DNA of 64,000 bases from Eunapius fragilis (taxonomy: Eukaryota > Porifera > Demospongiae > Spongillida > Spongillidae). Made by a program: the position numbers and the translations under genes. The stretch is taken from positions 4,538,545 through 4,602,544 of the forward strand of contig OY811971.1 of the NCBI GenBank assembly GCA_963681505.1, read 5' to 3'. Positions 21,301 through 36,300 of the stretch are shown in pieces. The notes below the pieces were generated by a model. It was given only the letters and a program-made list of their open reading frames with translations, ran no database searches and was not told the DNA's origin. Numbering within the stretch: position 1 is the first letter of the stretch; each line of letters opens with the position of its first letter.

Positions 21301-24300
21301 CTTGAGATTGCAACCATTCTGTTTTTGCTTCTTGCCACATCCTTTAGATTTTCACTTGATATACACCATTAGGCAGAACCTTATCAATAAAATAAGGACC
21401 ATCATAGTGCAAACATCCTTTGTCACCTTTCCTATCTGCTCACCTTAAGTTGTATAACAGTACTTTTTCACCAATACTGAATTCTGTTTTAAATTGGTGC
21501 CTTCTTTCATAATCTTTATTTTGCCTTTTTGGGGCTTTAGCAATGCTCTTTGCAGCTTCTTGGTGAATTACTGATTGTATGTTTAGAATGTGGCTCAGTT
21601 GTTCTTGTACTTTCTTTTCATCAACTGGTGATTCGTCTGTGGTTAGTCTGTGGTTATCACCTCAGCATCTGTATCATCTGCGGGAAAGCGTCATTTTCAA
21701 TGGAAAGGAGGGCTTTGTGACCATGTAACATTTCAAATGGTGTCTGACCAGTAGATTTGTGCCGTGCTATGCGAAAAGCAAACAAAACCCCTTGTAGAGC
21801 ATCAGGCCATCTTTGCTGTTCACCTTCAAGGACTTTTAGCGTACTACCCTGTATGGTTCTATTTTGACGTTCTACAAGCCCATAAGCTTGGGGATGGTAG
21901 GCACTAGTAACCCTTTATGTAATGCTTATAAGTTTTAGTAGAGTATGTGAAACTGCATTGCAAAATTACTGTCCTTGATCATTGATCTGTATACAGGTAC
22001 ATCCATGGCGACAAATACAATGTAAGCTCATACAAGAAGACTGCCACGTCATGAGCAGTCTTGGCCATCAGAGGCTTTGCTTCTACTAACTTTGAAAAAT
22101 AGCCTACAACACAAACACATACAAATCCTTCATCTGTATGGGGGGGGGGGTAAGCTGCACAAATCCACTCCAATTTGGTACCAAACCTTACTAGGGATAG
22201 GGATTGGATGCAGTTTAGTTGCAGCTCTATCAAAACGTGTGTTTCCACGTTGGCATTGTGCACATGCAGCGGCATAGGAAGGAGTTTAAAAGTGGGGGGG
22301 GGGGGGGGGGCAAAGTTCGATGGTCATCATGGCGGGAGAGCGGTGCCCCTCCCCCAGCCAGCTAGGGGAGTGCTGTAAGCTTCCACATTGGGGTCTGGGG
22401 CTGTGCCCCAGAAGCCAACGCTATTTGCATCTAACGACGTTACAAAACTACACTAGAATCAGTGCAATTCATTACAAATTACGCATTTATCTGTAGTATC
22501 GCCGGCGAAAAAGTGGGGGGGCATGGCCCCCCCCACTTTTAAAAGTGGGGGGCAGTTGCCCCCCCTGCCCCCCCTTTTCCTACGCCACTGACATGTTTTG
22601 ACCAATTGTCTTGCATCAATATTCATTCTTGGCCACCACATATTGGCATCCACCAACTTTTGAATCGTTTTATCACGACCACCATGACCCCCATAGATTT
22701 AGATTGGATTGTTTCCCCCTGCACCTTCATGAACAGATTTCAGTACCTTTTTCCTCACCTCTACATCCTTTACTACTCTCAAGTAGGTAGAAGCTCCACT
22801 TTCCCCCTTCATCTTAACCTCCGCATACTTACAATGCAGTATGATTTCAGTAGAATGTACTTACTGGACACTTTTCTTAAACTGGATTTCAAGTCTGATC
22901 TACCTTTCATTTTCTCTGGGTTACAGCCGCTAGATAAAAATTGCGTTATAATCGGGTTCATCAGCGCCATTACTTGTGGTGTCAGCATCTTCTACGCTAT
23001 CCTTTTGGCAGTGCAGTGATACCATAGATATTACTATATTCTATGGTTATACGTTTCTTCCCCATTATGAACGCACCTGTTCCATGTCCGTAATAGCTGG
23101 CGACAGTATACCGTATCCCTTATTGAGTGGTTTTTAAATTTTTCGCTTTTATTATTTTTAATTTTATGAGCGTACAGATCTAATATGGCGAGAGAGTGAA
23201 TGTTGTTTATTTCCCTAGCTGTCTGCAGACTCATTTATTTATTAAAGTCATGGTTTCTATCTCGTAAATCTTTAGGACACCGAAAATTCATTTGCGGTTT
23301 ACGTTCCTATACACTGGATTTGGCGTCCAGGGTTAGTATAGCTTAAAAACATGCTGGGTTTGTTGAGCTCATTTTTATTCATTGCTTCAACATTCTTTTT
23401 GTTCGACAAACCCAGCATGGTTTTTAGGCTATCAACATAGGCGTAGGAACAGCCTTAATAGCGGGGCCCAAAGTCATATTACTCATCGATTTTCACCGTA
23501 CACATGTAGGTGAAATTCAATGAATAATATGACTTTGGGCCCCCCTATTAAGGTTGTTCCTACGCCTATGACTGAGTATTCCCACCCTGGACGCCAAACC
23601 CCAGGATGGTTTTTGCGTTATTCCCATGCTAGACGCTCAATTCCAGGATGGCTTTTTGTTAAAACCCAAGGCTGGGATTTTGAAACTTTTCCCTGTGATA
23701 GTTGTGTTCGATATGGGCATGTTGATATTATTAACCCATAGATTGAAGACCTTTTAGGTCTTCAATCTATAATTAACCGTACTTACTCTAAGGACACAAA
23801 CATGTAGAACATATTCATTTTCATTTGCGATTAAACTGAGTGGCTTGGATAATGTAGGTGGTTGCCGAACGCGATCCCCATGACCGGGACTATATGGTAT
23901 AGTCGTACATCTTACACAAGTCTATGAGGTTGAGGGTAGTTTAAATGTTGTAACATTTGCCGCCTTATGGGATGCGTGTGAGTACATCTGCTGGTTCCAT
24001 TATTGCAGGAGTTAAATAGGAAACTGCTATGGGCAGCAGAAAATGGCTGGACAGAGGAGGTCAAGGCGCTTCTTCGTCAGGGGGCAGACATTAAGTATAC
24101 TGATGAGGTAAGACATGTGTAGCATACAAATCATTACAGTAACTTCTGTGTGATGTATCTGAAGTAGCAACATAGCCAGCTCCTCAGAAGGGGTGCCTTA
24201 GTGGGAGGGACTGCAACCAGCCCATCCCACCAAGAGGGTTTGATGGGTCCCCAGGCTTATGATTGGCTGCATGTGATGTCCATGATATCATACCATCTCC

Positions 24301-27300
24301 CTGGACATGTGTTCAGACATTCGGCACCATCACTTATCCCCAACCCCCTTGGACCAGCACACCTACATGTACATGTATGTTTAGCATCCCAAAAGACCCC
24401 AATATCTATACCCATCTTCTCTTGAGCATTGGACCATCATTCAGATGTATATGCAGGACGTCATATCTATAAATAGGGAGGTTGTTTATCATTGATAACC
24501 AGCAAATGCCACCAAACACATAGTCAGCAATGTGGCCCCACCATGAGCTCAGGACTTTGTCAGTTTTATCCCCCAGAACTATATTCCATGGGATGTATTT
24601 CTCATACTGAAGTACCTCTCCATCACACTCATGGACATGTTAATGACTCCTTGTATGCAATGTCTAAGGATGCACCCTCCTGATGTTGGTCCATCTAAGT
24701 GGACCAACATCAGTGTCAGATAATTTGAGGTTGACCAGCTCATTACAACACTGATAACCAGCAAATACCACCAAACACATAGCCAGCAATCTGGCTCCAT
24801 CATGACCTTCAGCATGTGGGCCATCACCAGTTTTTTGTTTTGGCCAACTTTTGTTTCAATCCTTCCAAAGTTCCAATGTAGGTTTAATGAATAAGTGCCA
24901 GTAATATCACTAGGTTAACCTAGCGTTCACGGCATTTTGCTTCACAATTTTCTTAGCGATTGTCATGTATTGTAAGGTACAGCAAAGGTTATACAAGCCG
25001 TGTAAATCTTAATGTCACAGCTATCTTTAGAAACAGTGCACACAGATTAGGTTCTAGCATTGGGCACTCTATCCATCTATCAGATCTATGCTACTAGATA
25101 TATGAACTTTCACACCTACCCTATAGTACTTCTGGCTTGATGAAACAAATATTCTGCTCCTGCTACCACCTTTTCAACGATTGATGTATGTAAGCCCCTC
25201 AGAAAAACCCTAACCTAGCGTCAGGAACCTATTCATGAATTAGTAGCCTATTGATGGAGGACTATCAGCATTGGGGAGGACTGTAAGCATTGGTGGAGGA
25301 CTGTAAGCATTGGGGGAGGACTGTAAGCATTGGGGGAGGACCCATCATGTGTTCATCCAAACCCTCTGTTTTGCTAACTGCATTCACTGTCTGGGGCCTC
25401 CCCCCCTTTTGGAGATGTGTCACCCTGGGTAAAGGGAGTTAAAGGTGCAATGGACTTTTAGGTATTTAAAGGTATTACAATAGTGAGTGTGTTGTGCCCT
25501 GTCTACTGCAATTCTCAATTACTGCATGGAGCCATGGAAAATCACCAAAGTATAGGTTCTAGGGCTCTGACCCCAGACCATGATGCTAACAGGGCTCATA
25601 CAAGCTGCCAGGCATAGGCGTAGGAGCCATGGGGCTAGGGGCTGGGGGTAGGGTGGGGGGGATATAAAGTGGTTGACTTTTTCATTCAGCATATCATACT
25701 GATCAAAATTCGATCCTTAGTGATCATACATGATTTTAAAATGAAGGAAACAAGGTATAAAAAACATTATCTTTGAGAAAGTTGGTGAAATATACGATTT
25801 GATGGCATTGGTGGTGTAAAAAGGATGGGATCAAGAGATCAATGATTATATGAAAATTTTTAACATTCTACACACTGTATATACTGTACTTTTGTATAGT
25901 ACATACATGTTACGTTGCTAAATATAGAATTCATATAATCATTGATCTCTAACACCACCATTGCCTTCAAATCCTATTTATTACCAACTTTCTCAACCAG
26001 CCATCACTAAGATCCTTACATGTATATGTACTTTCTTTTCTAAGATTGTGATTGTAGTGTGTCATGAGATCATCAAGTAGTTGTATACAAGAGGACATGC
26101 ACACATAAGGTCATTGGAAGGGACTGGTGGGTGGGTATACCTTGTATTCATCCATGTCCGCAAGGCTATAGCAGATGTGTTCAATAGCCACCACATGGAA
26201 CTAACCACTAGGCAGAGCAGTCTAGTTGTGTTTCAGTACAATGGAGGGTTTATCCCTTGATCTATTTGTATCTCAATAATACTACAGCCATTCCCCCTAG
26301 CTGAGTGGGAGGGCCCCCACTCTATAGTGGTGTTTACCCTTTGATATGTGTTAGTATATATACAGTAAGTGATGATCTGTGTATATATAGGATGTTGTGC
26401 ATGTCCATGTAGATGTACATGCTTATGGACCACAATGTGTGTGCTGACATGATAGAGTATTGATGGTGCTTCCTATGATGTGTACTTATACTTACAGGAT
26501 GCAGAGTCACCACTGATGGTGGCATCATCATGGGGACATTTAGAGATTGTTAAGCTGCTGCTCGATAAGGGTGCAGAGGTCAACCATCAGAACAAAGTGA
26601 GTTACAGTTGAATTGTAGTAATCATGTTCAACAGATTTCCGTTGCATGTACCAGATGGCTTGTGATATATGGTGGATCAGTGGGTTGTGATGATACATGT
26701 ATACATGTATGTACCATTGCATGTGGGCCTGGGGGGTCACCTCTATGGTGTCAGCGTAGTAGGGAAGGTGGCTGTGGGTGGGTGTGGAGGATGTGAGGGA
26801 CACTTGGGATGGTGTCGGGAACACTGCAGTTGTTACAAAAGCTACCCCCAATGGTTATTTAATAGGATGCTGTAGTTTTTCACCGCTGGCCATCAACCCC
26901 ACAGTTACCTATATTATAGTCTAAACTTGCATACATTGTAGAGATGTAAGCATATAATAAAGTAAAACTCAAAATGGCACACAAGTGTCAAAGATGATGT
27001 ATAATATATTGCAGTGACCATAAAGCACATGTTTATATTTGTAGCTGCAGTAGGATACAATGTACATAGCCACCATGTTTAACAAGTGTAATTGGTGTGT
27101 TATGAGTTGCATCGATCTTCTTCCACATCAGCCTGTCACCATATGGTACAAGAGGTAACTCAATTAAACTAAGTCCTGTGTCTACACCAGTTGTGTTTCA
27201 GTACAAAAGAGGGTTTACCCCTTGATATGTGTTAGTGTATTTACAGTAAGTGATGATCTGTGTGTATATAGGATGTTGTGCATGTCCATGTAGATGTACA

Positions 27301-30300
27301 TGCTTTTGGACCACAATGTGTGTGCTGACATGATAGAGTATTGATGGTGCTTCCTATGATGTACATTTATCTTTACAGGATGGAGAGTCACCACTGATGG
27401 TGGCGTTATCAAGGGGACATTTTAAAGTTGTTAAGCTGCTGCTGGATAAGGGTGCAGAGGTCAACCATCAGAACATGGTGAGTTACAGTTGAATTTTAGT
27501 AATCATGTTCAAAGTATTTCTTTAACTGATTAATAAGTTTGTCAGTTCATCCTCCAAACATACATGTATATTTAAGTCATGACTATGTAAAGTGAACTTG
27601 TCTCCCTTTTACAGACACTACCCCTTTTAGTAGGGCAGGATATCAGTGCATTTATATATGCATTACTTGCCTTTGTGTAAATAATGTCCATAAATGAAAA
27701 TCATATCAAATCAAATCATGAAGTAGTCCAACTGTGGCCATACCCTCTAGCTGGGTGGGAGGGCCCCCACTCTTTATTGCAGTTTACCCCTTGATACGTG
27801 TTAGTGTATATACAGTAAGTGATGATCTGTGTGTATATAGGATGTTGTGCATGTCCATGTAGATGTACATGCTTTGGACCACAATGTGTGTGCTGACATG
27901 ATAGAGTATTGATGGTGCTTCCTATGATGTGTACTTATATTTACAGTATGGAGAGTCACCACTGATGGTGGCGTTACCAGGGGGACATTTAGAGATTGTT
28001 AAGCTGCTGCTGGATAAGGGTGCAGAGGTCAACTTTCAGGACACGGTGAGTTACAGTTGAAGTATTTTGCTTGCATGTACAAGATGGTTTGTGATCTATG
28101 TACTAGATGTTGGAGTTGGTTAAATATGGTTTCCATGTACAGTGTTTAAGCCTCCTCCCAAACCAACCATCACTATGATCCTTACATGTACATGTACTTT
28201 CATTTGGTTTGTCATACATGTATATAGAGTGGTATATGTAGTGGTCCAGTTATGTTTCAGCACAAAAGAGGTGCAAACACATACAATGCACAACCATAAT
28301 GTGTATCTCAATGTACTACACTCCTTCCACCTTAATCTGTGTAGATCAGGGTACTGACATGTGGGTCACTTCAGCTCACGTGTACCTTGATGGTGGGCGT
28401 TCATTAAAGTGTAACTAGCTCCTCCCCAGAACCTTATCCAATGGCAGGTGCTCTCCTCCCCAGAACCTTATACAATGGCAGGTGCTCTCCTCCCCAGAAC
28501 CTTATACAATGGCAGGTGCTCTTCTCCCCAGAACCTTATCCGGTGGCAGGCGCTCTCCTCCCCAGAACCTTATCCAATGGCAGGTGCTCTCCTCCCCAGA
28601 ACCTTATCCAATGGCAGGTGCTGTCTTCCCCAGAACCTTATCCAATGGCAGGCGCTCTCCTCCCCAGAACCTTATCCAGTGGCAGGTGCTCTCTTCCCCA
28701 GAACCTTATACAATGGCAGGTGCTCTCCTCCCCAGAACCTTATACAATGGCAGGTGCTCTTCTCCCCAGAACCTTATCCGGTGGCAGGCGCTCTCCTCCC
28801 CAGAACCTTATCCAATGGCAGGTGCTCTCTTCCCCAGAACCTTATCCAATGGCAGGTGCTGTCTTCCCCAGAACCTTATCCAATGGCAGGCGCTCTCCTC
28901 CCCAGAACCTTATCCAATGGCAGACGCTCTCCTCCCCAGAACCTTATCCAGTGGCAGGTGCTCTCCTCCCCAGAACCTTATCCAATGGCAGGCGCTCTCC
29001 TCCCCAGAACCTTATCCAATGGCGGGTGCTCTCAGCTATGTCCCCTGACTCACTTGTTCAGACTGTCGGCAGTCTTTTCCGAAGCGTAAGGCGTTCTGTT
29101 CTCCATGGAGCTGAGATGCTGTCCCTTTCTTCCTCTCATGGTGTCTCACAGGAACGGGTCTTGTCTTGAAACATCCCTGGTACAGACATTGAATCTGTCC
29201 AAACACTTCTCCCGAAACGTTTCCCCCACAGAGGGCTGGGATACTGTCCCTCTCCCTCTCATGGTGGCTGGTACCTTCTTCTAGCTCTTCCAGATGTTTA
29301 CCCTCGTCACCAATGTGATATACACGCTTCACACGTGGCCAAGCCATGGACACACTCTAGCCAGTGGTCACCAGCATGGGACATAACGACTGCACACACA
29401 TGCAAACACATACAATATATACTATTAAGCAAAACCAGTTCATCTCACTTGCAGTGGCCACAAACCAGTTACAGCCCCTCTCCTGTGGTCAACTTGTACA
29501 CAATATGGCCACCTCATGCACAAATGTGTATCTGGGTGGGAGGGCCCCCACTCTTTTTTGCTGTTTACTCCTTGATACGTGTTAGTGTATATATACAGTA
29601 AGTGATGATCTGTGTGTATATAGGAGTTTGTACATGTCCATGTAGATGTCCATGCTTTTGGACCACAATGTGTGTGCTGACATGATAGAGTATTGATGGA
29701 GATTCCTATGATGTTCATTTATATATGCAGAATGGAGAGTCACCACTGATGATGGCGTCACGTAGAGGTCATTTTGAGATTGATAATTTGCTGCTGAATA
29801 AGGGTGCAGAGGTCAATCATCAGAACAAAGTGAGTTACAATTGAATTGTATGTTGATAGTATTTCGCTTGCATGTACCAGGTGGCTTGTGATCTATGTAC
29901 TGGATGTTGGCATTGGGGTCTTCATTCAACATACATAAGTTGCACATCATTGTATTATGTTTCATGATGACAAAGGGGTTACTTATACATGTATATATAA
30001 TTACCTACTAAACATTCTGGCCAGATTTTAAAAATCTTATGGCCTTATCTTCTGTATATGATATGATATTGTAACCGAATTACATATGGAAGTGGGTTAG
30101 AGACTAAGCGTGAGCAGAAGAGTCCATGAATGAAAAAGATATTCCTTATGTTTTGATATGCTGTATTTACTCTCACTCACTCTTGTTTCCACCCTTACTT
30201 TTGTCCTGAACCTTCTCCCCCCTCCCCATTACCCAACCAGCCTATGGGCGTGCTGCGCTATGGGAAGAAATTTAGTGTGGAATTCAAAGGAAAGCAGAGT

Positions 30301-33300
30301 CTCTAGATATGTGAGAATGTATGCAACAGAGTAATTGGATAGCAATCATTGGGGTCAATCCATTATATGTCAATAACTTTTAGCACTCACATCTTCAGAT
30401 CTTGATGCAATTTCTCATTATTTATTTGCCTTGATATAGATGTTAATTATGCCTATTATCAACTTAATAACTTTAATGATGTACGAAATAAATCTTCCTG
30501 AATAATTGAATTTTTACCAAAAAATTGCAACTTGGAGGCTCACATCTTTGCCACCACAGTGCAGATGCTGGTATATCAGGCATCAAATTGAAGCTCATTC
30601 TCAGCACAACTGAACGATGTAAATCATTTTTCAGGGTAATAAAAGAGTTAAATATGAAACTTGTTTAATGTTTTCTTTACAAAAGAGGTCACTTGCCATA
30701 TGATACTCAAGGTTTTTATTTCACCACATAGTAGTCATTGATGGTCCCAATAAATAAAAAGTTTCAGTTATCAGTAACCCCTGGACACCATGCGCAGCTA
30801 AAACCTGAAGTTGCCATTTTATTTTCAAGTTGGTTGATTTAGCTCTAATCTAAAGTAAGTTTACATAGCAGTATTATGTAACCGTCTTACCACGGCTATC
30901 CAAATTGTGGTTTATTTGTTACCGTGACTCGACATTTTTTTGTAACTGTAGTACGAATCGTTGAGCGTTAAATAGAGGCAAACTTGTGCGAACGCATTAA
31001 TTACAGTGTACAGCCATTAGCAGTTAGTGGAGAGTCGATACTGTTGCGATCCTTTCAAGCACCATCGGCGCCGTATATACTCGCACCTCCGAGTTGTACC
31101 AGCATCATTGATTGTAAAACACCCATCTCTCTCGCTACAAAGTGGAGTTGTAGCTTGCTGAATTGACAAAAAGCTATACGTGAGTGTTCTCCTAAGTCCA
31201 GGGTTCCTGATGTACCTTTATTAGAATGTGCAGGTCCAAGCAATGAACGTAATTACAGCAAGCATCGTGTAGATCTGTACTCTAGTTTTTTTTATATTGA
31301 AAACTTTATGACAACCATACCTTCCTTATATTGTCTACTGTCTCTACTATGTAATGGTCCAGATTTGGCTAACGGATCCAGGATTTGGCTAGGGGGGGGG
31401 GGGGGGGGGCGGTTTTACGGGAGGGGTGGCACATTGACAATGAATGTATGCGAAGCCAGGGGCGAATATACAAGATTTTTCCAAAAGGGGGAGTTTAGAC
31501 CCGCGACACGAAAAGCGGAGGGGGGGGGCTGTCCGCTTCAGGTCCGATACAAAAAGTGGGGGGGGGGGGGGGGGGGGGGGCGGGGCTGCTTGCCGTACGA
31601 TGATGCGATGATTTATATCTTCGTTTTGTGTGAGCGTGCGTGAGGGGTGGAGCGGGGGGGAGGGGGGGTGGCAATTGGAGCCAGAGGGCGGCATTTCATA
31701 TGAATGGGGGGGGGGGGGGCGCCCCCCCTCCCCCCAAGCCTATACTGGATCGGCCAGGACGGACATGGGCTTCCTCTCAATGATCCATATACGTATTGTA
31801 GGTGATAGACAATTCAGGAACTGCTCCAAAACAACAGTATTTTTGATCTGCTCCACCATGATAACATCTTTCAGCCACTTGTTCGCCAGATTGCCAAGCC
31901 GAGCCGCTAACTCCCGATGCGTCTCCTTGACACCCTTGGTACTCGTGCGGAACCGTTAACAGTAAGTCTCCTCGGTGATGTCGTATCGCCGTAAGATTGC
32001 TGCCTTCACCACGTCGTAATCTAGCGCTTGATCCGTAGGCAGCGCTGCGTAAGCTTGTTGGGTTTTCCCCGTGAGTTGGGGTGCTAGCTTGAAAATCCAT
32101 TTGGTTTTTGCTACTGCGTTAGCAGTCATCAGATGCACAAAGGTAGTTAAATAAGCCTATATGTATTTCTCACTGAGCTTCAACACTTGAAACTTGCTCT
32201 CGCTCCCAGACTTGGGCGGGTCAGATTTTGCTTCTGTGAGCTTTGACAAGTCTAATTGAACAGGAAGCTCCGAGTCACACTGTTGCCACTCCTCATCACG
32301 GCGTCTCCACTCCATCTCCTCGTGTTGCCGCCTTTCCTCTTCCCTCGTATGTGTCTTTCTTAGCTTCGCGCCTCTTCCATTCCTCTTCTCGCTCCTGCCT
32401 TTCTCTCTCCGGCTTCCTCGGACCCTCTTTTCCTCCTCTCGCTCCTGCCTTTCTCTCTCTCTGGCTTCCTCGGATCTCCTCTTTTCCTCCTCTCGCCCCT
32501 GCCTTTCTCTCTCTCTGGCTTCCTCGGACCTCCTCATTTCCTCCTCTCGCTCCTGCCTTTCTCTTTCCCTGGCTTCCTCGGACCTCCTCTTTTCCTCCTC
32601 TCGCCTCCTGTCTTTCCGTTTCGCGTCTCCTTGCGTCTTCCTCGTCTCTCTGTTTCCTATCTTCCAGCATCATCCGCAGCAGTAGCATCACGTTAGACAT
32701 AGTCACCTCCTCTCCCATTTCGTTAACGTTGTCTCTGCTGCTATTGTAGACAGTTCTCCGACGTATTGTCATCCTCTGATGGCGAAAATCCTAATCTATC
32801 TACCACAGACACTAAATCCCACCACTGCCACCAACTTCATGTAACGGGCCACCTAGTGTAACTACGCGATGACTGACACGCTCGAGAGGAATATGACACT
32901 AAGTTTCATTCAAAGGTCATTTCCCATCACTATGTATGCACATAAATAACATTTTTAAAAATGACCGACTTTGCCTTTTGGTTTGATAGCAACAAAGAGC
33001 TAAACTATTCGTTTCTTGGTACGCGAGTTATACGCTGGTCCTGCCCATATATGAGCAACAATGCATTCATGTGTGCATGCATGTCAGCTGCTAATCATAG
33101 TTCAAGGTTCACAATAAGGCTGCTCTTCAGGTGCTGCACCACTCCCCTCTTTTCTGAGTGTGTCCTCATACCTATAACATCTAAGTATTTGCTAAGATCT
33201 TCTCCTGTTTAGACACTTTGCCTCTGAGGTCTTCCAGTTCTAATCTATTCTCTTAGCTGCATGTGCATGTTGGTGCTGCCTGTACCTGCTGATGGTGGCA

Positions 33301-36300
33301 CCTGTGCCATCTCATCAGTGTTGTTAGTAAGAAGCCCTAGCTGGACATCATCATCAGAGATGCTGTCAGGTACATGTACTAGGCTCTTCCATGTCTATCT
33401 TCTATAAGGTGGAGCTGGGACATGTTTGGAAGGAGGGAAAATTTTAAAGTAGCAATGTAAATTGTATGTGCTATATAAAAGTGCTAAACATCAGACTTAA
33501 AATTTGTCAAATCATCGTTGATGCTTTTTTCCATCCCTTTTTACACCACATTTGCCTTTATGTCCATATACTCCACCAACTTTCTCTGAAAGAAATGTTT
33601 TTATATCTTGTTGACTATGCTTTTATTCAGAATGCACATCATCTTTCTTCCCCAAGTAAGGAGACGTACATGTAGTACAAGTGAAAGTGCAAAAGGATTC
33701 ATATAGATCGGCATTTTAGCACTGAAGAATGCCATATGACAACCATACCTTCATTACATTGTATACCATCTCTGCTATGTAATGGTATCCTCTTTCTGAG
33801 TACTGGATGTACCACATCTGAAATGAAATAATGTGATGAACAGTATATTGATTTGGTATTATTTTTTCTCATGCATTGTCTGGTGAAATCAGTTTGTCAT
33901 TAATGGTACATGTTGTTAGCGACTGTTCTAGACCCTGCAAACTAGAACTGATATATAAATTTTGCCCACAGAAGGGTGTCTGATTTTACTACGCCATGAA
34001 GACATTCAATGCACTAATATCTTCATATGAAATGTTTCATTACATCGACATGTGTATTAACATTATTAGTTGTGCACAACACCAAAAGGTTTTGTATGTA
34101 ACCTGAAAATATTCTATTCCTGACATCATTGTTCCTATTACCAGTATGGTGATACTGCTTTACATTGGGCTGCCAGTGAAGATAAACCTGATTGTGTAAG
34201 AGTACTCCTGTCACATCCTGATATTGATGTGAACATCAAGAACCATGAAGGACGTACAGCCATGATGGAGGCAAAGTACCGATCACTTGGTGTGTTCAAG
34301 AAGATACTGCTAACATGCAAGGCCTTTCCTGCTGATTCATACAATAAGGTGGTGTTATGTGGCAATTCTGGTGCTGGAAAGAGTACATTGACACAGGTGA
34401 GATCAGTACAGGTGTGTACATTTATATTCTAGAAATGGGCCTTGTATATATAGCATCCTAAACAAATCAAAATATTTATCTTATGCTGTCATGTTCTTAT
34501 TTTTTATGACACACCTATGGTGAAAATACATTTCGATGTCTTATTAGTGTGGACTCCGTCAGTACCGACATTGCATGATCCAATACCCCAGTCATGTACA
34601 TTACTATTAGGTATTCCAATGAGCAATATCTTTAGGTTGGAGCATTGAAATTGCTACTAATTTGGTAGTTACATGTATGTAGATAGGTTTGTTGCTATTG
34701 ATTTGTTCTGTTTATTATATTTTACTTCATCTCTTTTAATACGGGCAAAGTGCATGCACGGTTTACCGCCCTTTGTGTCCATGATTTAGCCACCCACCTC
34801 CCATGCATTGAATCACCTAAATCATTGGTACAAATAGAGCGGGAAACCATGCATGCACTTTGCTCAGAAATTAGGGTGTGTAACCCATTTTCAGGTCTTG
34901 TAGGTTACTAATTATTTGACCATTTGCGATTACCTGTTCATTAAACTATGCATTTAGAATGATTCAGGTTAAACAAGTTCAGAATTTGCTTTTAGTCCAA
35001 ATAATCGATTCCGTTTTTCTTAGTGGCAAATATTCTCCTTCACATTACCTTATGATGTACCCTCCCCATCTATCTGAAAATGGCTTACCAAAGAGATAAT
35101 TCAATTGCAACTGTAGAAAGAAATTTTGTTGATGTAATCAGCACTTAGTCTGTGGAGCTGTTGGGTCCTCAGTCTCACTCGTGCACACACACGGGACAAT
35201 TTAAATATGTTTGGTATAGTTCGCTTGACCTTCCCTCTCTCTGCAGTATAATAAATCAAACACGTTACATACTCTTTGGCATCAGCTAAGTCCAGATGTC
35301 ATCTTCGAGCCCAAGTACTTAGGTAGGGTAGTGTGGGGTGAGGAGTGGTTGGCTACCACACGTTAAACAACACACAAGGCCTTTAAGAAGGCGTTTCTAT
35401 ATTAAAGGATAAAAGCCACCCTTCTGGCTTATCTTAGGAGACAGTTAGTATAGTTTAACGGAACAGTGTCCAGCTAAATCACCCTTATGATACTTTATCA
35501 AACTTTCCAGGAGAAGCAAAAAAGAGTAATGCTCACATTGAAATGTATGCAGGCTAATTATAAATTCAGTGCCTAATAACTTTATGATGGATAGTCCAAT
35601 GTGTAAGGACCATTTGATAGAAGTTTTTTGGACTTCACAGAAAATGAAAAAAAAATGACAATGAAAACTTGAAAAACTACCCAGAAGGGTGATTTTGTTG
35701 GACGCTACAACTACAGTCTCTTGAAATAAAATCACATCATGTGACTATCACTCCCTACACTATCAGACACCCTTTTCCTGACGTTCACAGATGACATATT
35801 GACTATTGTGCATGTCTTGATTGCATTGTGGCTTTGTCATATGCTGGAGTGGAGATTTGCCATGAGGTTTCACAGGCTTCTGTGGTTCTGCTACTTGTCG
35901 CTTTTTCGAATTCTTGGATGTATGGTGTTTGAAAAATATGGCCATTGTTTGAATAATTTATAAGCTGATAAGCTAGAAGGAATAGCGATAATATAGACAT
36001 GAGGAACAGTGTTTTATCACAGCACTTAAAAAAAAAAACGGAGAAGCCTAGGTTAGATAATCGTTGACAAATTAATTGAATATCGATACTGATTTTGCTA
36101 GGTACTATAAACCTGACCAATATATTAGACTTTTTTTCATAGTCATAGTCGAATTTAGATTTTTCAAAAAGGCCTACACCTTAACAGGAATATTTCCATA
36201 ACAGAAAAAGTAAATGAAACTTACAGAACAAATTGATAGCGACATACCCTTCTACGTACATACCGAATTTGAAGCGATTTGAACGGTCCTACCTGAAGGT

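Larger units (their letters stand above)
22811..24008. other. Intron carrying three small hairpin insertions
   Basis: Hairpins are at 23340-23429 (arms with AACATGCTGGGTTTGT), 23436-23574 (arms CATAGGCGTAGGAACAGCC..AAAGTCATATTA) and 23737-23771, the last listed separately. No exon seen. Confidence 0.6.
26336..29829. repeat. Fourfold duplicated ankyrin exon units, each with ~160 bp of upstream intron
   Basis: Units are 26336-26596, 27217-27477, 27785-28045 and 29569-29829. Each has 'gatacgtgttagtgtatatacagtaagtgatgatctgtg', then 'ggaccacaatgtgtgtgctgacatg', then an ankyrin exon. Conservation of intron sequence at a level similar to that of the exons indicates recent duplication. Confidence 0.92.

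Noticed and set aside
28441-29169. Three long overlapping plus-strand open frames (188-242 codons)
   Set aside because: They are a 34-bp minisatellite; a period not divisible by three opens all frames equally.
20447-32790. A single intact retrotransposon from gag (32.8 kb) to integrase (20.4 kb) on the minus strand
   Set aside because: Ankyrin exons and their duplicated introns lie between, there are no LTRs, and both parts are separately decayed.
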